Assembly (NCBI GenBank): GCA_016713435.1 | Contig: JADJPD010000003.1 | Location: 434,001 to 498,000, forward strand | Source of the DNA: Gemmatimonadota bacterium | GTDB lineage: Bacteria > Gemmatimonadota > Gemmatimonadetes > Gemmatimonadales > GWC2-71-9 | Direction: 5' to 3' | DNA length: 64,000 bases | Part shown: piece after piece, positions 1 through 8,900 of the stretch | How positions within the stretch are numbered: position 1 is the first letter of the stretch | Layout of the letters: every line of letters starts with the position of its first letter | Translations under genes and position numbers: made by a program | Notes under the pieces: model-generated | Seen by the model: the letters and a program-made list of their open reading frames with translations, nothing else | The model's database searches: none | Told to the model about the DNA's origin: nothing

Positions 1-27
1 GCCCCGGCACCTGTGAAGGGCCGGGGC
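1..27 (-). terminator. Hairpin after the first cytochrome gene
   Basis: An 8-bp perfect stem (GCCCCGGC at 1-8, GCCGGGGC at 20-27) with an 11-base loop lies 26 bases past the stop of the leftward cytochrome gene. The window edge hides any U-tract, so terminator function is inferred from position only. Confidence 0.45.
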
Positions 28-53
28 GGTGGGACCCGCGTCCGCCGTGGAGC

Positions 54-1610
54 TTAGTGGCGGGCGAGGGACGCGGGCGTGGCACCCTTGGCCAGCGCCT
101 TGCTGATGATGGCCTGGATGTTCGCCGGCGGGGCCGGGAACCCGTACTGTGACCGCAGCGCCTGGATCGTGGCTGCCAGGACCTTCTGCGTCAGGAACGG
201 GTTGTGGGAGCCGCGACTGGCATCCGGGTGGTGCGAGAGGTGCGCCCCGAAGAGCTGGGCATTGAAGCGCGCCCCCTCACCGACGGTGATGAGGTTGTCG
301 TTGCTGACGAACTCCGTGGTGGGCACCTGCGCCAGGTAGCCACCGTCGGTGCCGAAGTCGAGGACTTCATCGCCGTCGGTGTCGAGCCAGATCTGGTCCA
401 CCAGGGCTTCCATGACCGTGTTGCTCGCGTCCAGGGCCGTCGCGGCCGCGGTGGCGCTGTTGTGGCAGCCCGAGCTGACGCACGACGACCAGTTCCGCTC
501 GGTGGTCGTGTACGCGCAGGCGTTGCTGTACCCGTCCAGCGGCTCGCCGGTGGCCGGATCGATGCACGGGATCGGGCGGAAATTGTGGCCCACCGACTGC
601 AGCTGGAAGTTGCCCGTGGAATCGGTGATCGTGATCCGCGTGACGTGGCAGCCGGCGCACAGGCGCGGGTTGGCGGTCGCGTCGCCGTGGGTGGACGGCG
701 CCGGGGTGGTATCGAAGCCCGCCGGCCACCAGCCGGCCGTGCCGAGGAGCACCGGCCCCTGCGGCCCGTGCGAACTCGAATTGGCCGAGGTGAGCTCGAA
801 GCGACGGCTGTGACACTTCATGCACAGGTTGTTCTCGAGCGACGGATCGTCGATCGGGAAGCGGAGCTGCCCGGCATTCGAGGAGCCGTGCGGGTCGTGG
901 CAGACCGCGCAGGTGGTGCCCAGCGCGTTCTGCGCGGTCACGACGTCGTTCCGCTCGGTGTAATTGTCCGTCACGCCCCAGGCGCGCAGCGCGCCGCGGC
1001 CTTCATGGCAGGGCTGGCAGCTCGCGTTGGTGATCGCGCCCGAATAGAACTCGGAGTGCCGCGAGGCCTGCCACTGCTCGGTGTACGGGTGGTGCGTGCC
1101 GGCGTGGCACTCCGCGCAGGTGCCGTCCGCCAGCGAGGCAGTGTCGGCGCGGATGCTGGCGAGCGGGGGCGCGCTGGCGTCCGGCGTCGACACGTGGTCG
1201 AAGCCCGGGCCGTGGCAGCTCTCGCACTGCACGTCGTGGTACACCGTGTCCTGCACCAGGTTGTAGCCGGCGGCGCTGTCCACCGCGTTGCCGAGCTCGC
1301 TCACCGTGTGGCAACCCACGCAGTAGGAGGCGGCGTGCCCGGAGTTCTGCAGGGTGTTCCACGCGTCCGCATGGCCGTGCTGCGACCAGTCGGCCTGGTG
1401 GTCCACGTGGCAGTTGCCGCAGGTGGTCTGGCCATCCTCGGCCGCGTAATAGCCCAGGAAACCATTGACGGTGTCGGGGGGAGCATTGAAGCGGGGCGGG
1501 TCGACGAAGACCGTCTTGGTCTCGGTCTCGGTCGAACACGCCCCAAGCCACGCCGAGACGACGAGCACCGCCGCCGCGAGGGCCCGGGACAGGACAGAAG
1601 AGGAACGCAT
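54..1610 (-). CDS. Nonaheme c-type cytochrome lipoprotein (copy 1)
   Basis: Predicted secreted multiheme electron carrier. The N-terminus has a lipoprotein signal with lipobox LGAC, so the protein should be anchored in a membrane outside the cytoplasm. Eight CXXCH haem sites are visible in order (CGNCH, CVGCH, CESCH, CAECH, CQPCH, CAVCH, CMKCH, CAGCH), followed by one CX4CH site (CVSSGCH); many extra His residues could be distal ligands. The C-terminal ~130 residues are haem-free. ATG at 1610 is chosen over GTG at 1616 because an AGGTGG Shine-Dalgarno overlaps the GTG and because the neighbouring paralogue starts at the same place. It is a tandem duplicate of the next gene, with long near-identical stretches. 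The acceptor or donor cannot be read from sequence; a role in respiratory or extracellular electron transfer is inference. Confidence 0.9.
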   Translation of the reverse strand: MRSSSVLSRALAAAVLVVSAWLGACSTETETKTVFVDPPRFNAPPDTVNGFLGYYAAEDGQTTCGNCHVDHQADWSQHGHADAWNTLQNSGHAASYCVGCHTVSELGNAVDSAAGYNLVQDTVYHDVQCESCHGPGFDHVSTPDASAPPLASIRADTASLADGTCAECHAGTHHPYTEQWQASRHSEFYSGAITNASCQPCHEGRGALRAWGVTDNYTERNDVVTAQNALGTTCAVCHDPHGSSNAGQLRFPIDDPSLENNLCMKCHSRRFELTSANSSSHGPQGPVLLGTAGWWPAGFDTTPAPSTHGDATANPRLCAGCHVTRITITDSTGNFQLQSVGHNFRPIPCIDPATGEPLDGYSNACAYTTTERNWSSCVSSGCHNSATAAATALDASNTVMEALVDQIWLDTDGDEVLDFGTDGGYLAQVPTTEFVSNDNLITVGEGARFNAQLFGAHLSHHPDASRGSHNPFLTQKVLAATIQALRSQYGFPAPPANIQAIISKALAKGATPASLARH

Positions 1611-1660
1611 AGCCACCTGACAGAGAGGGGTGAGACCACGGACTCCCCGGATAGCTGGGT

Positions 1661-1675
1661 CCGTACAACTACGTA
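1661..1675 (-). promoter_or_regulatory. Motif shared upstream of both cytochrome genes
   Basis: The 15-base word TACGTAGTTGTACGG (minus strand) occurs here, about 50 bases before the copy 1 start, and again at 3509-3523 before copy 2. The core CGTA-N4-TACG is an inverted repeat. Its retention while flanking intergenic DNA has diverged suggests a promoter or operator; I cannot assign a regulator. Confidence 0.4.
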
Positions 1676-1794
1676 TATCGCCACCCGGTGATTAAGGGAC
1701 CGCCATAGCTGTATGAAGGATTCGCAAATGCGCCGCGGTGTAGGATGGACACCGACAGGCGCCGACATGCGGCCGCTCTCGGGGCCCCGAAACG

Positions 1795-1831
1795 GGCACC
1801 ACCCCGGGAACGAGGTCCCCAGGGTGGTGCC
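1795..1831 (-). terminator. Terminator between the cytochrome genes
   Basis: A perfect 10-bp inverted repeat (GGCACCACCC at 1795-1804, GGGTGGTGCC at 1822-1831) begins 22 bases past the copy 2 stop. On the minus strand it is followed by CGTTTCGG, a weak T-run. It should separate the two cytochrome transcripts. Confidence 0.55.
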
Positions 1832-1852
1832 GTACCCCGCCTGCGCGGTGGC

Positions 1853-3406
1853 CTAGTGGCGCGCCAGGTTCGCGGGGGTGGTGCCCTTCGCCAGCGCCTT
1901 GCTGATGATGGCCTGGACGCTGGCCGGCGGGGCCGGCAGCCCGTACTGGGTCTGCAGCGCCTGCAGGCTCGCCGCCAGGGCCCGCTGGGCCAGGAACGGG
2001 TTGTGGGCGCCGAAGCTGTTGTCGGGGTGGCTCGTGAGCCCCTCGCCGAACAGCCAGGCGTTGAACCGCGCGCCCTCGGCCACCGTGATCAGGTTGTCGT
2101 TGTTCACGAACTCGGTGGTGGGCACCTGCGCCAGGTAGCCGCCGTCCACACCGAAGTTGACCGCGTTGTTGTCGTTGACGTCGGTCCAGATCTGGTCCAC
2201 GAGCGTCTTGAGCACCGTCCGGCTGGCATCGAGTGCCTGGGCCGCCGAGGTAGCGCTGGCGTGGCAGCCGGCGCTCACGCAGGAGCTCCAGTTCCGCTCC
2301 ACGGTGGTGTACGCGCAGGCGTTGCTCGAGCCCGGCAGCGGCTCCCCGCTGGCGGGGTCGATGCACGGGATCGGGCGGAAGTTGTGGCCCACCGACTGCA
2401 GCTGGAAGTTGCCCGTCGAGTCGGTGATCGTGATGCGGGTGACGTGGCAGCCGGCGCACAGGCGCGGGTTGGCCGTCGGGTCGCCGTGGGTGGACGGCGC
2501 GGGCGTGGTGTCGTAGCCCGGGGGGAACCAGCCGGCCGTGCCGAGGAGCACCGGGCCCTGCGGGCCGTGCGGCGAGGAGTTGGAGCTGGTGAGCTCGAAC
2601 CGCCGCGCGTGGCACTTCATGCAGAGGTTGCCTTCGATCGACGGATCGTCGATCGCGAAGCGCAGCTGGCCGGCGTTCTGCGAGCCGTGCGGGTCGTGGC
2701 AGACCGCGCAGGTGGTCCCGAGCGCGTTGAGCGTGTCGACGACGTCGTTGCGCTCGGTGTAGTTGTCCGTCACGCCCCAGGCGCGCAGCGCGCCGCGGCC
2801 TTCATGGCACGGCTGGCAGCTCGCGTTCGTCGCCGCGTGCGAGCTGGACAGGCTGTGACGGGACGACCGCCACTGCTCGGTGTACGGGTGGTGCGTGCCG
2901 GCGTGGCACTCCGCGCAGGTCCCGTCCGCCAGCGAGGCCGTGTCGGCCCGCAGGCTGGCGAGCGGCGGGGCGCTGGCATCCGGCGTCGACACGTGGTCGA
3001 AGCCCGGGCCGTGGCAGCTCTCGCACTGCACGTCGTAGTACACCGTGTCCTGGACCAGGTTGTAGCCCGCGGCGCTGTCCACCGCGTTGCCGAGGTTGCT
3101 CACCGTGTGGCAGCCGGTGCAGTACGAGGCGGCGTGCCCCGAGTTCTGCAGCGTGGCCCACGCGTCGGCGTGCCCGTGCTGCGACCAGTCGGCCTGGTGA
3201 TCCACGTGGCAGTTGCCGCAGGTGGTCTGGCCGGTGCTCGCGTTGTAATAGCCGAGGAAGCCGTTGGTGGTGTCCGGCGGATCGTTGAAGAGGGGCTTCT
3301 CGACAATGACCGTCTTGGTCTCGGTGTCGGTGCAGGCCCCCAGCGTCACGGCGGCCACGATGGCACCGACCGAGAGCGCGCGGGACAGAACGGAAGAGAA
3401 ACGCAT
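1853..3406 (-). CDS. Nonaheme c-type cytochrome lipoprotein (copy 2)
   Basis: Paralogue of the preceding gene with the same plan: lipoprotein signal (lipobox LGAC), eight CXXCH sites (CGNCH, CTGCH, CESCH, CAECH, CQPCH, CAVCH, CMKCH, CAGCH), a ninth CX4CH site (CVSAGCH) and a haem-free C-terminal domain. ATG at 3406 is chosen because it gives the signal peptide directly and matches copy 1; an upstream in-frame start would add 26 residues that do not resemble a signal. The two copies diverge most in the signal peptide, in the segment before haem 5 and near the C-terminus. Each has its own terminator and shared upstream motif, so they appear to be separate transcripts. The redox partner is unknown. 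Confidence 0.9.
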   Translation of the reverse strand: MRFSSVLSRALSVGAIVAAVTLGACTDTETKTVIVEKPLFNDPPDTTNGFLGYYNASTGQTTCGNCHVDHQADWSQHGHADAWATLQNSGHAASYCTGCHTVSNLGNAVDSAAGYNLVQDTVYYDVQCESCHGPGFDHVSTPDASAPPLASLRADTASLADGTCAECHAGTHHPYTEQWRSSRHSLSSSHAATNASCQPCHEGRGALRAWGVTDNYTERNDVVDTLNALGTTCAVCHDPHGSQNAGQLRFAIDDPSIEGNLCMKCHARRFELTSSNSSPHGPQGPVLLGTAGWFPPGYDTTPAPSTHGDPTANPRLCAGCHVTRITITDSTGNFQLQSVGHNFRPIPCIDPASGEPLPGSSNACAYTTVERNWSSCVSAGCHASATSAAQALDASRTVLKTLVDQIWTDVNDNNAVNFGVDGGYLAQVPTTEFVNNDNLITVAEGARFNAWLFGEGLTSHPDNSFGAHNPFLAQRALAASLQALQTQYGLPAPPASVQAIISKALAKGTTPANLARH

Positions 3407-3508
3407 AGCGACCTGGCAGAGAGAGTGTGACCCCGCTTCGACATCCATGCGCAGGAGCGGTTCGGCCCGTTCACCCGCGCTCAATACGGAAGATCCCGAT
3501 GGGTCCCT

Positions 3509-3523
3509 CCGTACAACTACGTA
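3509..3523 (-). promoter_or_regulatory. Second copy of the shared cytochrome upstream motif
   Basis: TACGTAGTTGTACGG on the minus strand, about 100 bases before the copy 2 ATG; identical to 1661-1675. A GGGTCC word lies just beside it at both loci. Probable regulatory site, function inferred. Confidence 0.4.
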
Positions 3524-3595
3524 AACTCGAACTCCTAGATGAAGCTGCGTCTTTGACAGGATGAAGAGATGATAAAGAAACCTACGAAAAGCATG

Positions 3596-3618
3596 AACGG
3601 CCCCTCCGTGGGGCCGTT
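3596..3618 (-). terminator. Terminator of the M14 peptidase gene
   Basis: Perfect 9-bp stem AACGGCCCC/GGGGCCGTT with loop TCCGT. On the minus strand it lies 25 bases after the peptidase stop and is followed by a CATGC-TTTTCG run. A plus-strand T4 tract is also present, so it could work in both directions. Confidence 0.75.
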
Positions 3619-3642
3619 TTCATGCACGCCGAGCCCGGATGT

Positions 3643-5226
3643 TCAAGGTTCCAGGACTGCGGGGCCGAGAATCGGTCGCCGAACCCGCAGCACCGGCGCC
3701 TCGCCCCGGCGGCGAAGGTCCCGGTCCAGGTAGTTCCAGGTCCCGAACCCATCCTCCGATCCCGGCTCGAGCAGGACGGCGGCCAGCACCCCCAGCCGCT
3801 GGTCGGTGTCCACGTAATACCAGCCAGCTCCAAGCTCCGCGGCCCGCGCCTGCCAGCGGCCGTAGACCTCCACCGTCCGGTGCCCCTCGAAGACGAACGG
3901 CGCCACCGTGACCGAGTCCACCAGGAATCCCTCCACCTCCCCCTGCCAGGGACGCGCCAGGCGCGCCACCACCACGCCCGCGGTCCGGAGCAGCGCCACC
4001 AGGTCCCCCCGGGACGGGGGGAGGAGGTACGCCGCGGGCCGCGCCACCTGCAGCGACGGCTGGAAGCGGTCGAAGACGGGCATCGTGATGGTCCGAAAGA
4101 CCCCGGTGCGCTTGCGGCGCGCATAGCTCCCGGCGCCGTTGCCGTCGTCCTCGGTGAGCTCGGCGATGACCGGCTCGCGGTGCGGCGGCGCGTACGCCGA
4201 GCGCAGGCTCACCGAGTCCGGCCGCCACCGCGCCGAGGTGGCCACCACCCGCTTGAGGGTGGCCCGCTCCTCCGCCGCCAGCGAGAGGATCTCCCGCAGG
4301 AACAGGTACGTGCTCCGGATCCGGGTGGGGAACGGGTCGTTGCTGTAGCCCTCGCTCAGGATGGAGACCCGGCCGCGGATGCCGTGGTTGTTGGTGCCGA
4401 AGCGGGGCCGCGCGTCGTAGGTCTCCCAGCCCTGGATGAGGCTGTCGGGCTGCTGGTTGCGGAAGTTGCCGTACGGATAGGTCTTCACCCCGTGCCGGCG
4501 CTCGAGGCGCTGCTGCACCGTGGGGAGGAAGTGGTCCCGGGTGTAGTCGTTGGCGGGCGGGCTGTTGGGATTGAGGCCCGGCGACCAGGTGAGCGCGTAG
4601 CCGTGGTAGCTGCCGTTGGTGGTGTGCAGGTCAATGAAGACGTCCGGCTGCCAGGCGTCGATGAACGCGAGCGAGGCGCGGGTCTCCGGCGCCTCCTGCT
4701 TCACGTAGTCGCGGTTCAGGTTGAGCCCCTGGCCGTTGACGCTCTGCGCCACGATGGCGGGGCCGTTCTGCCCCGGCCGGGTGCGCTCGCCCGGCCCCAG
4801 GCGCTCGTTGCCATCGGTGTTGTAGATGGGGACCACCAGCACGATCACGCTGTCGAGCAGCGGCCTGAGGCTCCCGAGCGTCAGCTCCCGCAGCAGCTGC
4901 TGCGCCGCCTCCTTCCCCTCCACCTCGCCGGAGTGGATGTTGCCCTGGATGTAGATGATGGGCTTGCCGCTGCGCTGCGCGTCGCCGGGGTTGTCCACCA
5001 TGGGGCGCGCCGCGAGGACGTACGGGATGCGCCGCCCCTCCGGGCTGGTGCCGAGCGTCCCCACGCGGATGCCGCTCGGCAGCGCGGCCAGCGAGTCGAG
5101 GAAGCCGAGCACGTCGGCGTAGGAGGAGGTCTCGGCGCCGTTGCTGCGCTCAGCGCGCGTGGTCTGGGCGGCGAGCGGCGTCGCGACGAGCGCGGCGAGG
5201 ACGAGGAGGCGAGCGGGTCGGGGCAT
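3643..5226 (-). CDS. Secreted M14-family zinc carboxypeptidase
   Basis: Predicted exported metallocarboxypeptidase that would trim peptides in the periplasm or outside the cell. From ATG 5226 there is a Sec signal peptide ending at PLAAQ (about residue 21). The zinc motif HSGE is at residues 98-101 and the third zinc ligand is His201 in LHTTNG; NLNRDY after the first motif fits the M14 substrate-binding region. A candidate catalytic Glu is in ILSEGYS. About 200 further residues follow with no domain I recognise. The longer in-frame start at 5334 would put 36 Arg/Pro-rich residues before the signal peptide and is rejected. Single gene with its own terminator; the neighbouring small gene diverges from it. 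Confidence 0.88.
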   Translation of the reverse strand: MPRPARLLVLAALVATPLAAQTTRAERSNGAETSSYADVLGFLDSLAALPSGIRVGTLGTSPEGRRIPYVLAARPMVDNPGDAQRSGKPIIYIQGNIHSGEVEGKEAAQQLLRELTLGSLRPLLDSVIVLVVPIYNTDGNERLGPGERTRPGQNGPAIVAQSVNGQGLNLNRDYVKQEAPETRASLAFIDAWQPDVFIDLHTTNGSYHGYALTWSPGLNPNSPPANDYTRDHFLPTVQQRLERRHGVKTYPYGNFRNQQPDSLIQGWETYDARPRFGTNNHGIRGRVSILSEGYSNDPFPTRIRSTYLFLREILSLAAEERATLKRVVATSARWRPDSVSLRSAYAPPHREPVIAELTEDDGNGAGSYARRKRTGVFRTITMPVFDRFQPSLQVARPAAYLLPPSRGDLVALLRTAGVVVARLARPWQGEVEGFLVDSVTVAPFVFEGHRTVEVYGRWQARAAELGAGWYYVDTDQRLGVLAAVLLEPGSEDGFGTWNYLDRDLRRRGEAPVLRVRRPILGPAVLEP

Positions 5227-5362
5227 CGCGGCGTGAGGCGTGGCGGGGAGCGAGCGTGAGCCGGCGCACAGGCCCGCGCACGGGCCCGCTTCCTGCTCTT
5301 GGGCCATGTGGTGGCGCGCCCATCCGGGGCGCACCCTTCACGGCCAGGGAACGGGTAAACAT

Positions 5363-5689
5363 ATGTCGGATACGTCGTTGGGCCAGCCTCGCCGGCCCTC
5401 CTTCCCCCTCCTCGACCGCCTCGGCGAGCTCTGCACCAGCGGGCGGGACAGCGCCGCGTACCTCTGGCAGGTGCCGAATGACATGGCAGTCCGCGCGGAA
5501 ATCTCGAAGAAGCTGGTCGAGATCCGGGCGGAATGTGAACAGCAGGGCCGCCGGGAAATGCAGCGCATCGTGGGCGAGCTCGAGATCGCCCTGGCGGCGA
5601 GCCCGAGCCCGCAGCAGGTGGAGATCCTCCAGGACGGCTTCGACCGCCTCACCAAGCTCTGGAGCGCGGCCAAGTCGGGGCTGCTCTAG
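5363..5689 (+). CDS. Small charged helical protein, unknown function
   Basis: About 108 residues from ATG 5363. An upstream in-frame start exists, but the extra residues are low-complexity and overlap the divergent peptidase start region. The protein is rich in Glu, Arg, Gln and Leu, with no signal peptide or membrane segment, and is predicted to be mostly alpha-helical and cytoplasmic. The central region (EISKKLVEIRAECEQQGRR) and the Leu-spaced C-terminal helix could form a coiled coil or bundle. I do not recognise the family. It stands alone between the divergent peptidase gene and a strong terminator. It is clearly coding by composition, but the function is unknown. Confidence 0.7.
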   Translation: MSDTSLGQPRRPSFPLLDRLGELCTSGRDSAAYLWQVPNDMAVRAEISKKLVEIRAECEQQGRREMQRIVGELEIALAASPSPQQVEILQDGFDRLTKLWSAAKSGLL

Positions 5690-5737
5690 CGGGCTGTGAA
5701 GCTGACGGAACGCGCCCGGGCCGGCCCGGGGGCGGCC

Positions 5738-5768
5738 AGGGGCGGGGACCACGGCGGTCCCCGCCCCT
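5738..5768 (+). terminator. Strong hairpin after the small helical gene
   Basis: Perfect 13-bp stem (5738-5750 with 5756-5768) and loop ACGGC, 49 bases past the stop at 5689. No T-tract follows. The very stable GC stem suggests a terminator or mRNA 3' end. Confidence 0.6.
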
Positions 5769-5859
5769 GCGTCGTCCCGGCCGCACCGTTTGTTCACCCT
5801 GGCCCCCGCCCGGCCCTAACTGTGGCATACGTGACACACCGCCAGGGATTCTCACCGCA

Positions 5860-5898
5860 TTGACAACCGCCGAATTAAGCGGACTATAGGGATAGTCC
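5860..5898 (+). promoter_or_regulatory. Promoter and operator-like palindrome of the giant lipoprotein gene
   Basis: A consensus -35 hexamer TTGACA is at 5860-5865. About 17-19 bases downstream an AT-rich ACTATAGG could serve as the -10. The same spot is a 7-bp inverted repeat, GGACTAT-AGGG-ATAGTCC (5881-5898), placed where a repressor would block initiation. The gene starts at 5917 with no clear Shine-Dalgarno, so initiation may be close to leaderless. Confidence 0.5.
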
Positions 5899-5916
5899 TC
5901 TACCCTAGCAGACTCC

Positions 5917-8900
5917 ATGTCCAGCCCCGCCCCGCGGCGCCCCCTTCGGGGGGTGGCTGCCCGTGTGTGCCGCGCCCTCGGCGCGCTCCTCGCCGCCACC
6001 TCCCTCGCCACCTGCGGCGAGCCCACGAGCCCGGTGAAGCCGGGCTTCGGCGCGGTGAGCGTCCGGCCCTTCTTCGACGCCAACGCGCGCGTGGTGCCGC
6101 TCACGCTGGACAACATCCGGGTCATCGTGGTCCGGCCCACCACCGACACGGTGGCCGACCTGCGCCGCTCCTTCAGCGTCAGCAACCAGCAGCTCCAGCT
6201 CAACATCCCGGTGGCGCTCACCGGCGCCAGCGAGAGCTTCGACGTCACCCTCGAGCTCTACGCCGGCACCACGCTGCTCTTCCGCGGCACCAGCAGCGTC
6301 AGCGTCAGCGCAGGTCCCCCCTCCGGCACGCCGAACAGCGTGCCGGTGGCATATCAGGGCCCCGGCACCAACATCGCCAGCGTCCTCATCGGCCCGCGGG
6401 ACACCACGGTGACGCTCGGCGCCACGTTCCCCTTCGGCATCACCGCCACCGACAGCAACGCCGCCGGCGTCACCCAGTTCTACGTCTCGTGGGTTGCGTC
6501 CGCCGGCAGCGTGGACGGCGCCGGCGGCTTCACGGCGCCCACCACCCGCGACACCGTCCAGGTCGTCGCCACCACGCCCACCGGCATCGCCGACACCACG
6601 AACGTCTTCGTGGTGGCGCCGCCGAGCGTCCTGCTCAAGACCAGCGGCGACGGGCAGACCGGCACGGTGGGCGGGCGGCTGGCGCAGCCGCTCGCGGTGC
6701 AGGTGAACGGCAGCGACGGGCTCGCGGTGCCCGGCGTCGCCGTGACCTTCGCGGCGGTCAGCGGCGGCGGCAGCGTGGACAGCGCCACCGCCACTACCGA
6801 CGCGCAGGGCATCGCGCGCACCGGCGTCACCCTCGGTCCCACGGCCGGCGCGCAGAGCTTCAGCGCCAGCGCCCCCGGCCTCGCGGCGGTGACGTTCACC
6901 GCCACCGCCTCCGGCATCGCCCCCGCGGCCGTGACGCTCGCGGCCGGCAGCCAGCACACCTGCGAGATCCGCGGCGGCACCACCCTCTGCTGGGGCGACA
7001 ACACCGCCGGCCAGCTCGGTGACGGCACCACCACCACCCGCCTCGTCCCCACCGCGATCACCGGCAGCTTCACGTCCCTCGCCCTCGGCGCGGACCACAG
7101 CTGCGCGCTCACGGCCGCGGGGAACGCCTTCTGCTGGGGCAACAACAGCGCCGGCGAACTCGGCACCGGCAACCTCACGCCGAGCCCGGCGCCGGTGGCG
7201 GTGAGCGGGGGGCAGACCTTCGTGCAGCTGGTGGCGGGCAGCGACTTCACCTGCGGCCTCACCGCCGCCGGCCAGGCCTTCTGCTGGGGCGAGGGCGCCC
7301 AGGGCCAGGTGGGTGACGGCGGCAGCACGGCCCGCACCGTCCCGACCGCGGTGGCCGGCGGCCACGTCTTCGCCACGCTCGGCGCCGGCGCCTCCCACGC
7401 CTGCGGCATCGCCACCGACGGCGCGGCCTGGTGCTGGGGCTTCAACTTCGACGGCCAGCTCGGCAACGGCGGCTTCGCCACGGCGAGCACGCCGAGCGCG
7501 GTGAACGGCGGCCTCACCTTCACCAGTATCGACGGCGCGTTCGGCTCCACCTGCGCGGTGGCCACCGGCGGCGCCGGCTACTGCTGGGGCAACAACTTCG
7601 GCACCCAGCTCACCACCCCCACCCCGACCGCCGGCGGCTTCACGTACACGGCCCTGGTGATGGGCAACTTCCACGTCTGCGGCCTGACGAGCGGCGGCTG
7701 GCGCTGCGCCGGCGACAACGCCGTGGGCCAGCTCGGCGACGGCACCGCGCCCACCGACCAGGTGGTCCCCGTGCTGCCGGCCGGCGGCTTCACCTACACC
7801 GCGCTCGCGGCGGGCGGCGCCCACACCTGCGGCCGCACCACCACCAACACCACGCGCTGCTGGGGCCAGAACGCGGCCGGCCAGCTCGGTGACGGCAGCA
7901 CCACCGGCGCCATCACCCCGATCCTGAGCGTGGGCCCGGCCACCCAGGTGGCCGTCAACGCGGGCAACGGCCAGAGCGCCACCGTGAGCACCGCGGTGGC
8001 GGTCAACCCGTCCGTGCTGGTCCGGGACGCGGCCAGCCAGCCCGTGCCGGGCGTGGCGGTGACCTTCGCGGTGACGGCGGGCGGCGGCAGCCTCACCGGC
8101 GCCACCACCCTCACCGACGCCGCGGGCCTCGCCACCGTCGGCAGCTGGACGCTCGGCGCCAATCCCGGCACCAACACCCTGGCCGCCACGGTGGCGGGCG
8201 CCGGCGTGGCCGGCAACCCCGTCAGCTTCACGGCCACCGGCACCGCCGTGAGCCCCTTCAACACCTGGACCGGCGCCGTGGATACGGCCTGGGCCACGGC
8301 CGGCAACTGGAGCAAGGGCACCGTCCCCACGAGCAGCGACGACGTGGTGATCCCGAGCGGCACGCCCCGCGCGCCATACATCACCGGCTTCGCCGGCAAC
8401 ACCCGGGACCTCACCGTGGCGGCGGGCGCCGTGCTCACGGCGCAGGCCCCGCTCAACGTCAACGGCAGCGCCGACATCGCCGGCAGCGTGACGGGCAACG
8501 TCTCCGGCGTGACCCTCCTCGGCACCGGCACCGTGCGCGGCACCCTGGTGGGCACCTTCTTCCTGGTGACCGTCAACGGCACCTACACCCTGAACGGGCG
8601 CCTGCGCGCGTCCGGCATCACCATCAACGGGCGCCTGACACTGGCCGGCCACACCGCCGAGGTCGGCTCCAGCACGGGCGACGACTTCCAGACCGCCAAT
8701 CTCGGCGTGCTGGTGATGACCAACCCGCTCGACTCGCTCATCGTGGGCGGCGCGGGCCCCACCATCTCCTTCGACGGTGGCAGCACCGTGGGCACGCTCA
8801 CCGCCGGCACCATCCTCCTCAACTCGAGCGCGGTGGCGAGCTTCACCCAGGGCAACACCTTCAACGACTCGAGCTTCGCCGCCAGCGGCACCCACAAGGT

